From: [Clostridium] fimetarium
GTDB taxonomy: Bacteria > Bacillota > Clostridia > Lachnospirales > Lachnospiraceae
DNA: 64,000 nucleotides
Assembly (NCBI RefSeq): GCF_900111235.1
Contig: NZ_FOJI01000004.1
Span: 186,001-250,000 of the forward strand
Direction: 5' to 3'
Program-made: the position numbers and the translations under genes
The notes under the pieces: model-generated
Database searches by the model: none
Told to the model about the DNA's origin: nothing
The model's input: only the letters and a program-made list of their open reading frames with translations
Part shown: positions 30,412 through 39,740 of the stretch, in pieces
How the letters are laid out: each line of letters begins with the position of its first letter
Position numbering within the stretch: position 1 is the first letter of the stretch

Positions 30412-31068
30412 ATGGGACAGAAAGTTAATCCTCATGGCTTAAGAGTCGGAATTATCAAAGATTGGGACTCTAAATGGTATGCTGAAGCTGATTTTGCTGA
30501 TAATCTTGTAGAAGATTACAACATCAGAACATATCTTAAGAAAAAGTTATATAGTGCAGGAATTTCTAAAATTGAAATCGAAAGAGCTTCTGACAGATTG
30601 AAAGTAATCATTTTCACTGCTAAACCAGGTTTAGTTATTGGTAAAGGTGGAGCTGAAATTGAAAACTTAAAGACTCAGGTTCAAAAGATTACTGATAAAA
30701 AATTGGTTCTTGATATTAAAGAAATTAAAAGACCAGATAAAGATGCTCAGTTAGTAGCTGAAAACATCGCAACGCAATTAGAAAATCGTATTTCATTTAG
30801 AAGAGCTATGAAATCTAGTATGCAAAGAACAATGAGATCAGGAGCTAAAGGCATTAAGACAGCTGTTGCTGGACGTCTTGGTGGAGCAGATATGGCTCGT
30901 ACTGAATTCTATAGTGAAGGAACCATTCCTCTTCAAACATTACGTGCAGACATCCAATATGGTTTTGCAGAAGCAAATACAACATTTGGTAAAGTCGGCG
31001 TTAAAGTATGGATATATGAAGGAGAAGTACTTCCAACTAGAACTTTTAAGGAAGGGAGCGCTAAATAA
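30412..31068 (+). CDS. rpsC: 30S ribosomal protein S3
   Basis: This 218-residue S3 guards the mRNA entry side of the 30S subunit. [20 protein letters not shown] opens it, the KH-domain GxxG loop is in [10 protein letters not shown] (about residue 80), and the C-terminal domain includes [24 protein letters not shown] sits at the end of rplV. Its TAA stop overlaps the ATG of rplP by one base, so S3 and L16 are translationally coupled. Confidence 0.97.
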   Translation: MGQKVNPHGLRVGIIKDWDSKWYAEADFADNLVEDYNIRTYLKKKLYSAGISKIEIERASDRLKVIIFTAKPGLVIGKGGAEIENLKTQVQKITDKKLVLDIKEIKRPDKDAQLVAENIATQLENRISFRRAMKSSMQRTMRSGAKGIKTAVAGRLGGADMARTEFYSEGTIPLQTLRADIQYGFAEANTTFGKVGVKVWIYEGEVLPTRTFKEGSAK

Positions 31069-31505
31069 TGTTACTACCTAAGAGAGTAAAACATCGTAAA
31101 CAATTCCGTGGTTCTATGGCTGGTAAAGCTATGAGAGGTAACAAGATCACTAATGGTGAATTTGGTATCGTCGCAATGGAGCCATCATGGATTAAATCAA
31201 ATCAAATAGAAGCTGCCCGTGTCGCTATGACTCGTTACATCAAACGTGGTGGTAAAGTATTTATTAAAATATTCCCAGATAAGCCTGTAACACATAAACC
31301 TCTTGAGGTTCGTATGGGTAAAGGTAAAGGTAACTTGGAATTCTGGGTTGCAGTAGTTAAACCAGGACGTGTAATGTTCGAGATTTCAGGAGTATCTGAA
31401 GAATTAGCAAGAGAAGCATTACGTCTTGCAGTGCACAAACTACCTTGTAAATGTAAGGTTGTATCACGTGCAGAATTAGAAGGCGGTGAAAACAGTGAAA
31501 ATTAA
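31068..31505 (+). CDS. rplP: 50S ribosomal protein L16
   Basis: This 145-residue L16 organises the A-site region of 23S rRNA. The start [15 protein letters not shown], the [25 protein letters not shown]-type segment and [17 protein letters not shown] are family features. The start overlaps the rpsC stop by one base and GGGAG lies just upstream. The 3' end overlaps the start of rpmC by 11 bases, which suggests coupling of L16 and L29 as in many Firmicutes. Confidence 0.97.
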   Translation: MLLPKRVKHRKQFRGSMAGKAMRGNKITNGEFGIVAMEPSWIKSNQIEAARVAMTRYIKRGGKVFIKIFPDKPVTHKPLEVRMGKGKGNLEFWVAVVKPGRVMFEISGVSEELAREALRLAVHKLPCKCKVVSRAELEGGENSEN

Positions 31506-31698
31506 TAAATATGTAGAAGATTTAAACGTAAAATCAGATACAGAGTTAAAAGATGAATTAGTAGCTGCTAAAAAGGAACTTTTCAACTTGAGATTCCAGA
31601 ACGCAACAAATCAATTAGATAATACAAGCAGAATTAAAGACGTTAGAAAGAATATCGCAAGAATTCAGACTATCATTGTTGAAAAAGCTGCTCAATAA
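31495..31698 (+). CDS. rpmC: 50S ribosomal protein L29
   Basis: This 67-residue L29 is a small two-helix protein at the tunnel exit near L23. The sequence [40 protein letters not shown] and KNIARIQTI follow the family pattern. I chose GTG 31495, which has AGGCGGTG upstream within rplP and gives the usual short N-terminus; a GTG at 31486 is less likely. It overlaps rplP by 11 bases. A spacer with two small palindromes separates it from rpsQ. Confidence 0.93.
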   Translation: MKINKYVEDLNVKSDTELKDELVAAKKELFNLRFQNATNQLDNTSRIKDVRKNIARIQTIIVEKAAQ

Positions 31699-31787
31699 AT
31701 CTTAATTTGCGTGGCAAATTATTTTAAGAGAAAATGCTGTCGCATTTCTCACTGGATTTAATTGAATTCTGAGAAAGGAGAATTGTT
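31699..31787 (+). repeat. Two small inverted repeats in the rpmC-rpsQ spacer
   Basis: AATTTGC/GCAAATT with a GTG loop and GAGAAAATGC/GCATTTCTC with a short loop occur back to back before the rpsQ ribosome site. They resemble palindromes seen in other spacers of this cluster. Neither has a T-run. Confidence 0.6.
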
Positions 31788-32042
31788 GTGGAAAGAAATT
31801 TAAGAAAAACTCGTACAGGTAAAGTAGTTAGTAATAAGATGGATAAAACTATAGTGATTGCTGTAGAAGATCATGTTAAACATCCTCTTTACAAGAAAAT
31901 AATTAAAAGAACTAATAAATTTAAAGCGCATGATGAAAACAATGAATGTTTCATCGGTGATGTAGTTAAAGTAATGGAAACAAGACCTTTGTCTAAAGAT
32001 AAAAGATGGAGACTTGTTGAAATCATCAGTAGAGCAAAATAA
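31788..32042 (+). CDS. rpsQ: 30S ribosomal protein S17
   Basis: This 84-residue S17 is an OB-fold primary 16S binder. [25 protein letters not shown] and the [29 protein letters not shown]-type core are typical of the family. The start is GTG 31788 after AAAGGAG. rplN follows after 27 bases. Length matches the family. Confidence 0.97.
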   Translation: MERNLRKTRTGKVVSNKMDKTIVIAVEDHVKHPLYKKIIKRTNKFKAHDENNECFIGDVVKVMETRPLSKDKRWRLVEIISRAK

Positions 32043-32069
32043 TTAAATTTTGCTGAAAGGAGTAGTATT

Positions 32070-32438
32070 ATGATACAACAGGAATCAAGACTTAAGGTTG
32101 CAGATAATACAGGCGCAAAGGAAATCCTTTGTATTCGTGTAATGGGCGGATCTACTAGAAGATATGCATGTATAGGAGATATAATTGTCGCTACTGTTAA
32201 AGATGCAACACCAGGCGGAGTTGTAAAAAAAGGCGATGTTGTTAAAGCCGTAGTTGTACGTACTGTAAAAGGTGCTCGTCGTAAAGACGGTTCATATATT
32301 AAATTTGACGAAAATGCTGCTGTAATTATCAAAGATGACAAAACCCCTAAGGGCACACGTATCTTTGGACCAGTAGCAAGAGAGCTTAGAGAAAAACAGT
32401 TCATGAAAATTGTTTCTTTGGCTCCAGAAGTATTATAA
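32070..32438 (+). CDS. rplN: 50S ribosomal protein L14
   Basis: This 122-residue L14 is at the subunit interface, and is also the docking site of the silencing factor Rsf[19 protein letters not shown], the [15 protein letters not shown] strand and [14 protein letters not shown] near the C-terminus match the family throughout. GAAAGGAG lies upstream of ATG 32070. rplX begins 12 bases after the stop with its own AGGAGG. Confidence 0.98.
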   Translation: MIQQESRLKVADNTGAKEILCIRVMGGSTRRYACIGDIIVATVKDATPGGVVKKGDVVKAVVVRTVKGARRKDGSYIKFDENAAVIIKDDKTPKGTRIFGPVARELREKQFMKIVSLAPEVL

Positions 32439-32450
32439 GGAGGTCCCACA

Positions 32451-32780
32451 ATGTCAACTGTTAAAATTAAAAAAGGCGATTTAGTTAAAGCTATCGCAGG
32501 TAAAGACAAGGGCAAAGAAGGAAAGGTACTTTCTATCGATGCTAAGAAACATACAGCATTAGTTGAAGGCGTTAACATGATTACAAAGCATGCTAAACCA
32601 AGCGCAGCTAATCAGCAAGGTGGAATTATCCATCAAGAAGCTTTTATTGATTTGTCAAATCTTGCGTATATATACAAAGGCAAGATTACAAAAATCGGAT
32701 ATAAGTTTATAGAAGGTAAAGATAAAAAAGACCTTAAAAAAGTTCGTGTTGCTAAGTCAACTGGCGACATTATCGATTAA
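32451..32780 (+). CDS. rplX: 50S ribosomal protein L24
   Basis: This 109-residue L24 is an early assembly initiator near the tunnel exit. A KOW motif at the N-terminus (IKKGDLVKAIAGKDKGKEGKVL) and the EGVNMITKHAKPSAANQQGGI segment identify it. It is slightly longer than the common 102-105 residues because of C-terminal residues after KVRVAKSTG. rplE begins 22 bases downstream. Confidence 0.97.
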   Translation: MSTVKIKKGDLVKAIAGKDKGKEGKVLSIDAKKHTALVEGVNMITKHAKPSAANQQGGIIHQEAFIDLSNLAYIYKGKITKIGYKFIEGKDKKDLKKVRVAKSTGDIID

Positions 32781-32802
32781 TTAAGAGAGGAGGTCAAGGA
32801 AC

Positions 32803-33342
32803 GTGAGCAGACTTAAAGACTTATACAATAATGAAATTGTAGATGCTATGGTAAAGAAATTCGAATACAAAAACGTAATGGAAGTACCAAAGATTGATAA
32901 AATAGTTGTAAATATGGGTATCGGCGAAGCGAAGGAAAATGCTAAGATTTTAGATGTAGCAGTGAAAGAACTTGAGATCATAGTTGGTCAAAAAGTTGTT
33001 TTAACTAAAGCAAAGAATTCTATAGCGAACTTCAAATTAAGAGAAGGTATGCCTATCGGATGTAAAGTTACACTTCGTGGTGAAAAGATGTATGAATTTT
33101 TAGACAGATTAGTAAATCTTGCATTACCTCGTGTACGTGATTTTAGAGGCGTTAGCGCTGATGCATTTGATGGTAGAGGTAATTATGCTCTTGGTATTAA
33201 AGAACAAATTATTTTCCCAGAAATTGAATATGATAAAATTGACAAAGTTAGAGGTATGGATGTAATTATGGTTACAACAGCTAAAACTGACGAAGAAGCA
33301 CGTGAATTGTTGAGATTCTTCAACATGCCATTCAAAAAATAA
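32803..33342 (+). CDS. rplE: 50S ribosomal protein L5
   Basis: This 179-residue L5 binds 5S rRNA in the central protuberance and contacts the P-site tRNA. It has [19 protein letters not shown], the [28 protein letters not shown] core and the C-terminal [19 protein letters not shown] segment. The start is GTG 32803 after GAGGAGG. rpsZ follows after 18 bases. The arrangement is the normal spc order. Confidence 0.98.
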   Translation: MSRLKDLYNNEIVDAMVKKFEYKNVMEVPKIDKIVVNMGIGEAKENAKILDVAVKELEIIVGQKVVLTKAKNSIANFKLREGMPIGCKVTLRGEKMYEFLDRLVNLALPRVRDFRGVSADAFDGRGNYALGIKEQIIFPEIEYDKIDKVRGMDVIMVTTAKTDEEARELLRFFNMPFKK

Positions 33343-33360
33343 TAGTAGGAGGTTAATTCG

Positions 33361-33546
33361 ATGGCTAAAACTTCAATGAAAGTAAAGCAACAGCGACCTG
33401 CAAAGTTTTCAACTCAAGAATATACTCGTTGCAGAATATGTGGTCGCCCACATGCTTACTTAAGAAAATATGGAATATGCAGAATTTGCTTCCGTGAATT
33501 AGCATATAAAGGACAGATACCAGGCGTTAGAAAAGCTTCTTGGTAA
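33361..33546 (+). CDS. rpsZ: 30S ribosomal protein S14, zinc-binding type Z
   Basis: This 61-residue protein is the short S14 with a zinc ribbon formed by two CxxC pairs (CRICGRP and CRICFRE, about residues 24-43). It lacks the N-terminal extension of the zinc-free form. S14 lies in the 30S head near S3 and S10. AGGAGG precedes ATG 33361. It is followed by a strange 194-base spacer of degenerate repeats before rpsH, longer than expected in this operon. Confidence 0.97.
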   Translation: MAKTSMKVKQQRPAKFSTQEYTRCRICGRPHAYLRKYGICRICFRELAYKGQIPGVRKASW

Positions 33547-33740
33547 AAAACGAATCATAGATTCGTTTGCGAATTATAGATTCGCTTTGCGAGCAATTGC
33601 TTCGCAATTCTCGTTCAAGAAAAGTTGCTTCGCAATTTTCGCATGAGTGAAATCGTTTCGCAATTCTAAACTTACGAGAATTTGCTTTGCGAATCTCGGC
33701 CTCAGTGTTCTAAAAGTTTATAAAAGGAGGAAAAATTTAA
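33547..33740 (+). repeat. Degenerate 28-30 bp repeat array with palindromes in the rpsZ-rpsH spacer
   Basis: Four or more imperfect units share GCTTCGCAATTCTCG, seen at about 33600, 33628, 33656 and 33680, the last as GCTTTGCGAATCTCG. Before them are ACGAATC/GATTCGT and GCGAATTATAGATTCGC palindromes. Several arms are mutually complementary, so the transcript can fold in alternative ways. The rpsH ribosome site AAAGGAGG lies just after the array. Its origin is unknown. Confidence 0.7.
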
Positions 33741-34136
33741 ATGACAGATCCAATCGCAGACATGCTTACAAGAATCCGTAATGCCAACACTGCTAAACAT
33801 GATACAGTTGATATTCCTGCTTCAAAGATGAAGAATTCTCTTGCAGAAATTCTTTTGAAAGAAGGTTATATCAAGAGCTTTGAAATTGTCGACAACGGCA
33901 ACTTTAAAGACATCCGTATTGTATTAAAATACGGTAAAGATAAAAATGAAAAGATTATCACAGGTCTTAAAAGAATTTCAAAACCAGGCCTTCGTGTATA
34001 CGCTAACAAAGAAGAACTACCTAGAGTTCTTGGCGGTCTTGGAGTAGCTATCATTTCAACAAATGAAGGTGTTATCACAGACAAACAAGCTAGAAAGCTT
34101 AATGTAGGCGGAGAAGTACTTGCATTCATTTGGTAA
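33741..34136 (+). CDS. rpsH: 30S ribosomal protein S8
   Basis: This 131-residue S8 binds the central domain of 16S rRNA and is the regulator of the spc operon in E. coli. [14 protein letters not shown], the [20 protein letters not shown] segment and the C-terminal [18 protein letters not shown]-like block, here AIISTNEG, are clear. AAAGGAGG lies upstream. It directly follows the repeat array, so that spacer could affect S8 translation. rplF begins after a 129-base gap. Confidence 0.97.
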   Translation: MTDPIADMLTRIRNANTAKHDTVDIPASKMKNSLAEILLKEGYIKSFEIVDNGNFKDIRIVLKYGKDKNEKIITGLKRISKPGLRVYANKEELPRVLGGLGVAIISTNEGVITDKQARKLNVGGEVLAFIW

Positions 34137-34265
34137 AAAGTGAAATATTACAATTGGCAAAGCTTATACCTTGTATAAGCTTAGAGCACAAATCAAATTA
34201 ATGCAGCCATAATACAATTTGAAATTATATCTAAATCAATTATAAAACTCATAAGGAGGTGCGGC
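34137..34265 (+). repeat. Hairpin in the rpsH-rplF spacer
   Basis: AAGCTTATAC and GTATAAGCTT form a perfect 10-bp stem with a short CTT loop near 34158-34180. There is no T-run, and AT-rich DNA follows up to the rplF ribosome site. It matches the habit of this cluster of carrying palindromes in longer spacers. Confidence 0.65.
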
Positions 34266-34808
34266 ATGTCACGTATAGGAAGAATGCCTATCGCGGTACC
34301 AGCAGGCGTTAATGTTGTTATTGCAGAAAATAATAAAGTGACTGTAACAGGACCAAAGGGAACACTTGTAAGAGTATTACCTGAGGAAATGGAAATCAAG
34401 TTAGAAGGCGAAGAAATTATTGTTACAAGACCTAATGATTTAAAGAGAATGAAATCATTACATGGTTTAACAAGAACTTTAATCGCTAATATGGTAACAG
34501 GTGTTACTGCTGGATACGAAAAAGTACTTCAAATTAATGGTGTTGGTTATAAAGCACAGAAAAACGGAAATACTTTAGTATTATCTTTAGGATATTCACA
34601 TCTTGTACAGATGGAAGATCCAGAAGGACTTGAATCAGTTTTAGACGGATTAACAAAGATTACAATCAAAGGTATTGATAAAGAAAAAGTTGGCCAATAC
34701 GCTGCTGAAATCAGAGATAAAAGACGCCCAGAACCTTACAAGGGTAAAGGTATCAAATATTCTGATGAAGTTATTAGACGTAAAGTTGGTAAAACTGGTA
34801 AGAAATAA
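34266..34808 (+). CDS. rplF: 50S ribosomal protein L6
   Basis: This 180-residue L6 is near the factor-binding site. Two repeated alpha/beta domains are visible, with [14 protein letters not shown] at the start, [20 protein letters not shown] in the middle, and the C-terminal [21 protein letters not shown] signature. AAGGAGGTG lies upstream of ATG 34266. rplR starts 18 bases after the stop. No oddities are visible. Confidence 0.98.
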   Translation: MSRIGRMPIAVPAGVNVVIAENNKVTVTGPKGTLVRVLPEEMEIKLEGEEIIVTRPNDLKRMKSLHGLTRTLIANMVTGVTAGYEKVLQINGVGYKAQKNGNTLVLSLGYSHLVQMEDPEGLESVLDGLTKITIKGIDKEKVGQYAAEIRDKRRPEPYKGKGIKYSDEVIRRKVGKTGKK

Positions 34809-34826
34809 TTAAAGGAGTGAACAAAA

Positions 34827-35195
34827 ATGATTACTAAAAAGTCAAGAACATCAGTTCGTGAGAATAAGCATAGAAAATTACGTAACCGTTTCAGTGGTAC
34901 AGCTCAAAGACCACGTTTAGCTGTGTTCAGAAGCAATAATCATATGTACGCTCAAATTATTGACGATGTAGTTGGTAAAACTATCGTTTCAGCTTCAACT
35001 CTTCAAAAAGAAGTGAAAGCTGAATTAGAAAAAACTAATAACGTTGATGCAGCAGCATACTTAGGTACTGTAGTTGCAAAGAAGGCATTAGAAAAAGGTA
35101 TTACAACTGTTGTCTATGATAGAGGCGGATTCATATATCAAGGTAAAGTTAAAGCATTAGCAGAGGCAGCTCGTGAAGCTGGCCTTGTATTTTAA
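34827..35195 (+). CDS. rplR: 50S ribosomal protein L18
   Basis: This 122-residue L18 binds 5S rRNA with L5. A basic N-terminus ([19 protein letters not shown]) precedes the [20 protein letters not shown] core, and the C-terminus has [31 protein letters not shown] precedes ATG 34827. rpsE begins 18 bases later. The order rplF-rplR-rpsE-rpmD-rplO-secY is canonical. Confidence 0.98.
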   Translation: MITKKSRTSVRENKHRKLRNRFSGTAQRPRLAVFRSNNHMYAQIIDDVVGKTIVSASTLQKEVKAELEKTNNVDAAAYLGTVVAKKALEKGITTVVYDRGGFIYQGKVKALAEAAREAGLVF

Positions 35196-35213
35196 GCAGA
35201 GAGGAGAAATCGT

Positions 35214-35723
35214 ATGAAACGTACAATAATTGATGCTAGTCAATTAGAAATAAACGATAAAGTAGTATCAATCAAACGTGTAACTAAAGTTGTTAAAGGT
35301 GGACGTAACTTTAGATTCGCTGCTTTAGTAGTTGTTGGAGATGGCAATGGACATGTTGGCGCTGGTATTGGTAAAGCTACTGAAATTCCTGAAGCTATTC
35401 GTAAAGGAAAAGAAGATGCAATCAAACATTTAGTTGCTGTACCTGTTGATGCAAACTCAAGCATTCCACATGATCAACTTGGAAAATTCGGAGCTGCAAA
35501 TGTGTTACTCAAGAAAGCTCCAGATGGTACCGGCGTAATTGCTGGTGGCCCCGCTCGTTCAGTGCTTGAACTTGCAGGTATCAAAAATATACGTACAAAA
35601 TCATTGGGCTCAAACAATAAGCAAAATGTAGTACTTGCTACAATAAATGGATTAAGTCAGTTAAAAACTCCAGAACAAGTAGCTAAACTTCGTGGCAAAA
35701 CTGTTGCAGAGCTTTTCAACTAA
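35214..35723 (+). CDS. rpsE: 30S ribosomal protein S5
   Basis: This 169-residue S5 lies at the mRNA entry tunnel and affects fidelity. The conserved [27 protein letters not shown] segment and the [23 protein letters not shown] loop are intact, including the region where spectinomycin resistance changes occur. GAGAGGAG precedes ATG 35214. rpmD follows after 15 bases with GGGAGG. Confidence 0.98.
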   Translation: MKRTIIDASQLEINDKVVSIKRVTKVVKGGRNFRFAALVVVGDGNGHVGAGIGKATEIPEAIRKGKEDAIKHLVAVPVDANSSIPHDQLGKFGAANVLLKKAPDGTGVIAGGPARSVLELAGIKNIRTKSLGSNNKQNVVLATINGLSQLKTPEQVAKLRGKTVAELFN

Positions 35724-35738
35724 AGGGAGGAATTAAAA

Positions 35739-35924
35739 ATGTCAGATAAAAAATTAAAAATCACTTTAGTTAAATCTCCAATCGGAGCCGTTCCAAAGCA
35801 TAGAAGAACTGTTGTAGCTCTTGGTTTAAACAAGATGCATAAATCAGTTGAAATGCCTGATAACGCAGCAACAAGAGGACAGATTCAACAAATTGGTTAT
35901 TTATTAAAAGTAGAAGAAATCTAA
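35739..35924 (+). CDS. rpmD: 50S ribosomal protein L30
   Basis: This 61-residue L30 is the short bacterial form. LKITLVKSPIGAVPKHRRTVVALGLNKMHKSVEMPD is the diagnostic first half, and GQIQQIGYLLKVEE the C-terminal part. It lies between rpsE and rplO as usual, with GGGAGG upstream of ATG 35739. Some bacteria lack L30; here it appears complete. Confidence 0.97.
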   Translation: MSDKKLKITLVKSPIGAVPKHRRTVVALGLNKMHKSVEMPDNAATRGQIQQIGYLLKVEEI

Positions 35925-35953
35925 TATAAATTTTTAGATAAGGAGGTGCAATG

Positions 35954-36394
35954 ATGGACTTATCAAATTTAAGACCTGCTGAAGGTTCAGTACACAACGA
36001 TAATTTCAGAAAAGGCCGTGGACACGGTTCAGGAAACGGTAAAACAGCTGGTAAAGGTATGAAGGGTCAAAAAGCTCGTTCAGGCGCGCCAAGACCAGGC
36101 TTTGAAGGCGGTCAAATGCCATTATACAGAAGAATTCCTAAGAGAGGTTTCACTAACAGAAACTACAAGGAAATTATTGGTATAAATATATGCGCATTAG
36201 AAAGATTTGACGATGATGCTGTCGTAACAATTGAAACATTAATTGAAACTGGTATTGTTAATAATCCAAAGGATGGCGTTAAAATTCTTGGCAACGGAGA
36301 ATTCACTAAAAAGCTTAATGTTAAAGCGAATGCTTTTAGTGCTTCAGCTAGAGAAAAAATCGAAATTCTTGGTGGAACCTGTGAGGTGATTTAA
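35954..36394 (+). CDS. rplO: 50S ribosomal protein L15
   Basis: This 146-residue L15 spans deep into the 50S subunit. The glycine-rich [24 protein letters not shown] run and the [16 protein letters not shown] segment are characteristic. Two adjacent ATGs occur; I chose 35954 because AGGAGG then has a 7-base spacing and the protein begins [12 protein letters not shown] as usual. Its TAA stop overlaps the ATG of secY by one base, coupling L15 and SecY synthesis. Confidence 0.97.
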   Translation: MDLSNLRPAEGSVHNDNFRKGRGHGSGNGKTAGKGMKGQKARSGAPRPGFEGGQMPLYRRIPKRGFTNRNYKEIIGINICALERFDDDAVVTIETLIETGIVNNPKDGVKILGNGEFTKKLNVKANAFSASAREKIEILGGTCEVI

Positions 36395-37710
36395 TGCTCA
36401 AAACACTCCGAAACGCATTTAAAATTAAAGATATAAGAAATAAAATATTATATACATTTATGATGCTTGTTGTTGTAAGGATAGGAAGTTTACTTCCTAT
36501 TCCTGGAGTTGATACAGAGTATTTTAGTAAGCTTTTAAGTAACGTAGGGGATTTAAGTTTCCTCGATGCATTTACAGGTGGATCATTTGAAAAAATGTCC
36601 ATCTTTGCATTGAGTATTACCCCTTACATTACATCTTCTATTATCATGCAGCTTCTTACGATTGCAATTCCGAAACTTGAGGAGATGCAAAAAGAGGGCG
36701 AGGATGGTAGAAAGAAGATTACTGAGATTACACGTTATTTAACAGTTGGTTTAGCTTTAGTTGAAAGTATTGCAATGGCTATTGGCTTTGGTAATCAAGG
36801 TCTTATTAAAGGCTATGCAGCTATGAGCACAGAACATTATGTAACATCAATCGTAGTCGTAGTAGTTACACTTACTGCTGGTTCTGCTTTCCTTATGTGG
36901 GTTGGCGAAAGAATCACAGAAAATGGTGTTGGTAATGGTATCTCAATCGTGTTGTTAATTAATATTATCTCACGTTTACCAGAGGACTTTGCTGCACTAT
37001 ATGAACAATTTATAAATGGAAAGCATATTGCATTTGGCGTACTTGCTGGTGCAATAATTGTTGCAATTGTTATTGTAATGATTGCTTTTGTATGTTTCTT
37101 ACAAGATGGCGAGAGAAGAATTCCAGTTCAATATTCACAAAAGGTTGCCGGAAGGAAAATGGTTGGCGGTCAATCAACTAATATTCCACTCAAGGTAAAT
37201 ACTGCAGGTGTTATGCCAATTATATTTGCATCATCATTATTGCAGTTCCCTGTAATTATTGCACAGTTGTTCTCAAAATCATCAAGTGAGTGGACGAAGT
37301 ACTTAAGTTCATCATATTGGTGCAAACCTGAAATGCCAAAGTACTCAATTGGATTGTTAGTATATATAATTTTAGTTGTGATTTTTGCATATTTTTATAC
37401 ATCAATTACATTTAATCCTATAGAAGTTGCTAATAATATGAAGAGACAGGGTGGACTTATACCGGGTATTAATCCAGGAAAGTCAACAAGTGATTACTTA
37501 AATAAAATATTAAATTATATTGTATTTATAGGCGCTGTAGGTCTTATTATTATTGCATTGATTCCAATCTTGTGTTCCGGATTTTTAAATGCTAAAGTTT
37601 CTTTTGGTGGAACATCAATCATTATTATTGTTGGTGTTGTTCTTGAAACTTTAAAACAGATTGAATCAAAAATGTGCAATCGTTATTATCGAGGATTCTT
37701 GAGCGAATAA
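36394..37710 (+). CDS. secY: Preprotein translocase subunit SecY
   Basis: This 438-residue membrane protein has the ten-helix SecY layout that forms the protein-conducting channel with SecE. The first segment includes RIGSLLPIPGVD, the plug-region motif GGSFEKMSIFALSITPYITSSIIMQLL is clear, and RRIPVQYSQKVAGRKM and FNPIEVANNMKRQGGLIPGI mark the cytosolic loops that contact SecA and ribosomes. It begins within the rplO stop. adk follows after 156 bases, with a hairpin in the gap. Confidence 0.97.
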   Translation: MLKTLRNAFKIKDIRNKILYTFMMLVVVRIGSLLPIPGVDTEYFSKLLSNVGDLSFLDAFTGGSFEKMSIFALSITPYITSSIIMQLLTIAIPKLEEMQKEGEDGRKKITEITRYLTVGLALVESIAMAIGFGNQGLIKGYAAMSTEHYVTSIVVVVVTLTAGSAFLMWVGERITENGVGNGISIVLLINIISRLPEDFAALYEQFINGKHIAFGVLAGAIIVAIVIVMIAFVCFLQDGERRIPVQYSQKVAGRKMVGGQSTNIPLKVNTAGVMPIIFASSLLQFPVIIAQLFSKSSSEWTKYLSSSYWCKPEMPKYSIGLLVYIILVVIFAYFYTSITFNPIEVANNMKRQGGLIPGINPGKSTSDYLNKILNYIVFIGAVGLIIIALIPILCSGFLNAKVSFGGTSIIIIVGVVLETLKQIESKMCNRYYRGFLSE

Positions 37711-37866
37711 TCATCTGCTAAAAATAGACTTGCCTGGCATTTCTTTGCCCGGTGAGTCATTTCTAGTTGTCTGAATATGAAACTGTGAGACTATTGTAAG
37801 ATAAAGTGAAAATTTTCAAAAAACTTTGCTTATGATATTAGATCATCGAATGAAAGGATTTTCAAA
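37711..37866 (+). repeat. Imperfect hairpin in the secY-adk spacer
   Basis: GACT...GGCA and TGCC...AGTC around 37728-37759 can pair with mismatches. There is no T-run, so it is unlikely to be a full terminator. No promoter is obvious before adk. Confidence 0.45.
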
Positions 37867-38511
37867 ATGAAGATTATTATGTTAGGTGCACCTGGTGCAG
37901 GAAAAGGAACGCAAGCAGAAAAACTTGCAGAGAAATATTCGATTCCACATATTTCAACTGGTGATATATTCCGAGCAAATATTAAGAATGGCACAGAACT
38001 TGGTAAAAAAGCGAAGACCTATATGAATGTAGGTGCACTTGTACCAGATGACTTAGTAGTTGACTTAGTAGTAGATAGATTTAAAGATCCAGATTGTGCT
38101 AACGGATATGTATTGGACGGATTCCCTAGAACAATTCCACAAGCGGAAGCACTTGATGCTGCGTTGATGGAAATTGGCGAAACCGTTGATTTTGCAATTA
38201 ATGTTGAAGTCCCAGATGAAAAAATCATCAATCGTATGTCAGGAAGAAGGACATGTGTAGGATGTGGAGCAACATACCACATAAAATACAATCCTACTAA
38301 AGTTGAAGGTATATGCGACAACTGTGGCGAAAAATTAATTTTAAGAGATGATGATATGCCAGAAACAGTGAAAAATAGGCTTTCAGTGTATCATGCCCAA
38401 ACGCAACCATTGATAGATTTCTATAATAAGAAAGATATTTTGGCTGTAGTGGACGGAACAAAAGATATGGATGACGTATTTAATGCCATTGTTAATATCT
38501 TAGGAGAATAG
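37867..38511 (+). CDS. adk: Adenylate kinase
   Basis: This 214-residue enzyme interconverts ATP+AMP and 2 ADP in the cytosol. The P-loop GAPGAGKGTQAEKL is at residues 7-20, the AMP-binding HISTGDIFRANI follows, and DGFPRT is intact. The LID carries four cysteines (CVGCGATYH...CDNCGEKL), so it is the zinc-binding Gram-positive type. The start ATG follows GAAAGGA. map starts 3 bases after its stop, and secY lies upstream, as in most Firmicutes. Confidence 0.98.
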   Translation: MKIIMLGAPGAGKGTQAEKLAEKYSIPHISTGDIFRANIKNGTELGKKAKTYMNVGALVPDDLVVDLVVDRFKDPDCANGYVLDGFPRTIPQAEALDAALMEIGETVDFAINVEVPDEKIINRMSGRRTCVGCGATYHIKYNPTKVEGICDNCGEKLILRDDDMPETVKNRLSVYHAQTQPLIDFYNKKDILAVVDGTKDMDDVFNAIVNILGE

Positions 38512-38514
38512 ACT

Positions 38515-39267
38515 ATGTCAGTATCAATAAAATCTCAAAGAGAAATAGAACTAATGAAGGAAGCCGGAGTGATTCTTGCAACGGTACTTGACGAACTTGA
38601 AAAAATAATCGAGCCTGGAATTACAACAAAACATATTGACCAGATTGGTGAAGAAATAATTAGAAGTTATGATTGTATTCCTTCATTTCTAAATTACAAT
38701 GGTTATCCGGCATCAATATGTATATCAGTTAATGATGAAGTTGTTCATGGAATACCAACAAGAAAAAGGGTGCTTCATGAAGGTGATATCGTTAGCTTAG
38801 ATGCAGGAGTAATACACAAAAAATATCATTCAGATGCTGCTAGAACATTTGCTGTTGGAAACATAAGCAAGGAAGCACAGCAACTTATAGATGTTACAAG
38901 ACAAAGCTTTTTTGAAGGAATCAAATTCGCAAAAGAGGGATGCCATTTGTATGAAATATCAAATGCGATTGCAACATATGTAGAAAGTTTTGGATATGGA
39001 GTGGTAAGAGACCTAGTAGGTCATGGGATTGGAACTAGTCTTCATGAAGATCCGCAGATTCCTAACTTTACACAAAATAGAAGAGGCATAAAGTTACTAT
39101 CAGGTATGACATTTGCCATAGAACCAATGATTAATGCTGGACACTTTAGTGTGAAATGGCTTGATGACGATTGGACAGTTGTAACAACTGACGGTTCACT
39201 ATCTGCTCATTATGAAAATACCGTACTAATAACAAAGGACGGTCCAGAAATATTATCACTTAGGTAA
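38515..39267 (+). CDS. map: Type I methionine aminopeptidase
   Basis: This 250-residue enzyme removes the initiator methionine from nascent proteins. The dinuclear metal ligands are visible in LDAGV and SDAARTF (two Asp), GHGIG (His), AIEPMI (Glu) and YENTVL (Glu), and the substrate-binding His is in EVVHGIP. The sequence SVSIKSQREIELMKEAG at the start is standard. It has GGAG from the adk 3' end. A 148-base spacer with repeats separates it from the KOW gene. Confidence 0.97.
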   Translation: MSVSIKSQREIELMKEAGVILATVLDELEKIIEPGITTKHIDQIGEEIIRSYDCIPSFLNYNGYPASICISVNDEVVHGIPTRKRVLHEGDIVSLDAGVIHKKYHSDAARTFAVGNISKEAQQLIDVTRQSFFEGIKFAKEGCHLYEISNAIATYVESFGYGVVRDLVGHGIGTSLHEDPQIPNFTQNRRGIKLLSGMTFAIEPMINAGHFSVKWLDDDWTVVTTDGSLSAHYENTVLITKDGPEILSLR

Positions 39268-39415
39268 TTGTGAATGATGTTTTCATTCACGCCTCTGATT
39301 ATAAATGCTACGAAAGTGGTATTGAGATCAACTCTGTGATATACTTAGTGCATATAATGCATATACTATGCATACAGAACATGCACAATGCATACAGAAC
39401 ATGCACAGGAGAAAT
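39268..39415 (+). repeat. Hairpin and 20-bp tandem duplication in the map-KOW spacer
   Basis: GTGAATG/CATTCAC at about 39271-39289 forms a stem. At about 39368-39407 a 20-bp unit, ATGCATACAGAACATGCACA, occurs twice in tandem, preceded by related GCATATAATGCATATACTATGCAT sequence in pieces. The second copy runs into the AGGAG ribosome site of the KOW gene. Confidence 0.75.
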
Positions 39416-39697
39416 ATGGATAATAGAGATGGGATAGGATACTTTGGAGTATCAAGGGCTGGTCATGATTGCAATGAAATTTATGTAATAATTAATAATG
39501 ATTCAGAATATGTATATTTGGCGGACGGTAAATCAAAAACCGTTGATAAGCCCAAAAAGAAGAAAAAGAAGCATGTTCAAATCATAATACACATTGACCA
39601 AGCCATTAAAACAAAACTTAGTCAAAATAAATTATTAATAAATGAAGATATAAAAAGAGCCATTAAGCTATATAAAAATAATTTGAAACTAAATTAA
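39416..39697 (+). CDS. KOW domain RNA-binding protein (L14e/L6e/L27e-like)
   Basis: This 93-residue basic protein matches the small KOW proteins found between map and infA in Clostridia, likened to eukaryotic L14e. A KOW-type strand (GYFGVSRAGHDCNEIYVII, about residues 8-26) is followed by VYLADGKSKTVDKPKKKKKKHVQII. An RNA-binding role, probably at the ribosome, is inferred from family and context. I chose ATG 39416 after AGGAG; the upstream ATG 39368 lies in the tandem repeat. infA follows 43 bases downstream. Confidence 0.85.
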   Translation: MDNRDGIGYFGVSRAGHDCNEIYVIINNDSEYVYLADGKSKTVDKPKKKKKKHVQIIIHIDQAIKTKLSQNKLLINEDIKRAIKLYKNNLKLN

Positions 39698-39740
39698 TAT
39701 TATTTAATAGGTAGCATTATATTTAGAAGGAGGAACACAA

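Noticed and set aside
33547-33740. CRISPR-like or riboswitch element
   Set aside because: Units are degenerate, have no constant spacers, and match no riboswitch consensus that I recognise.
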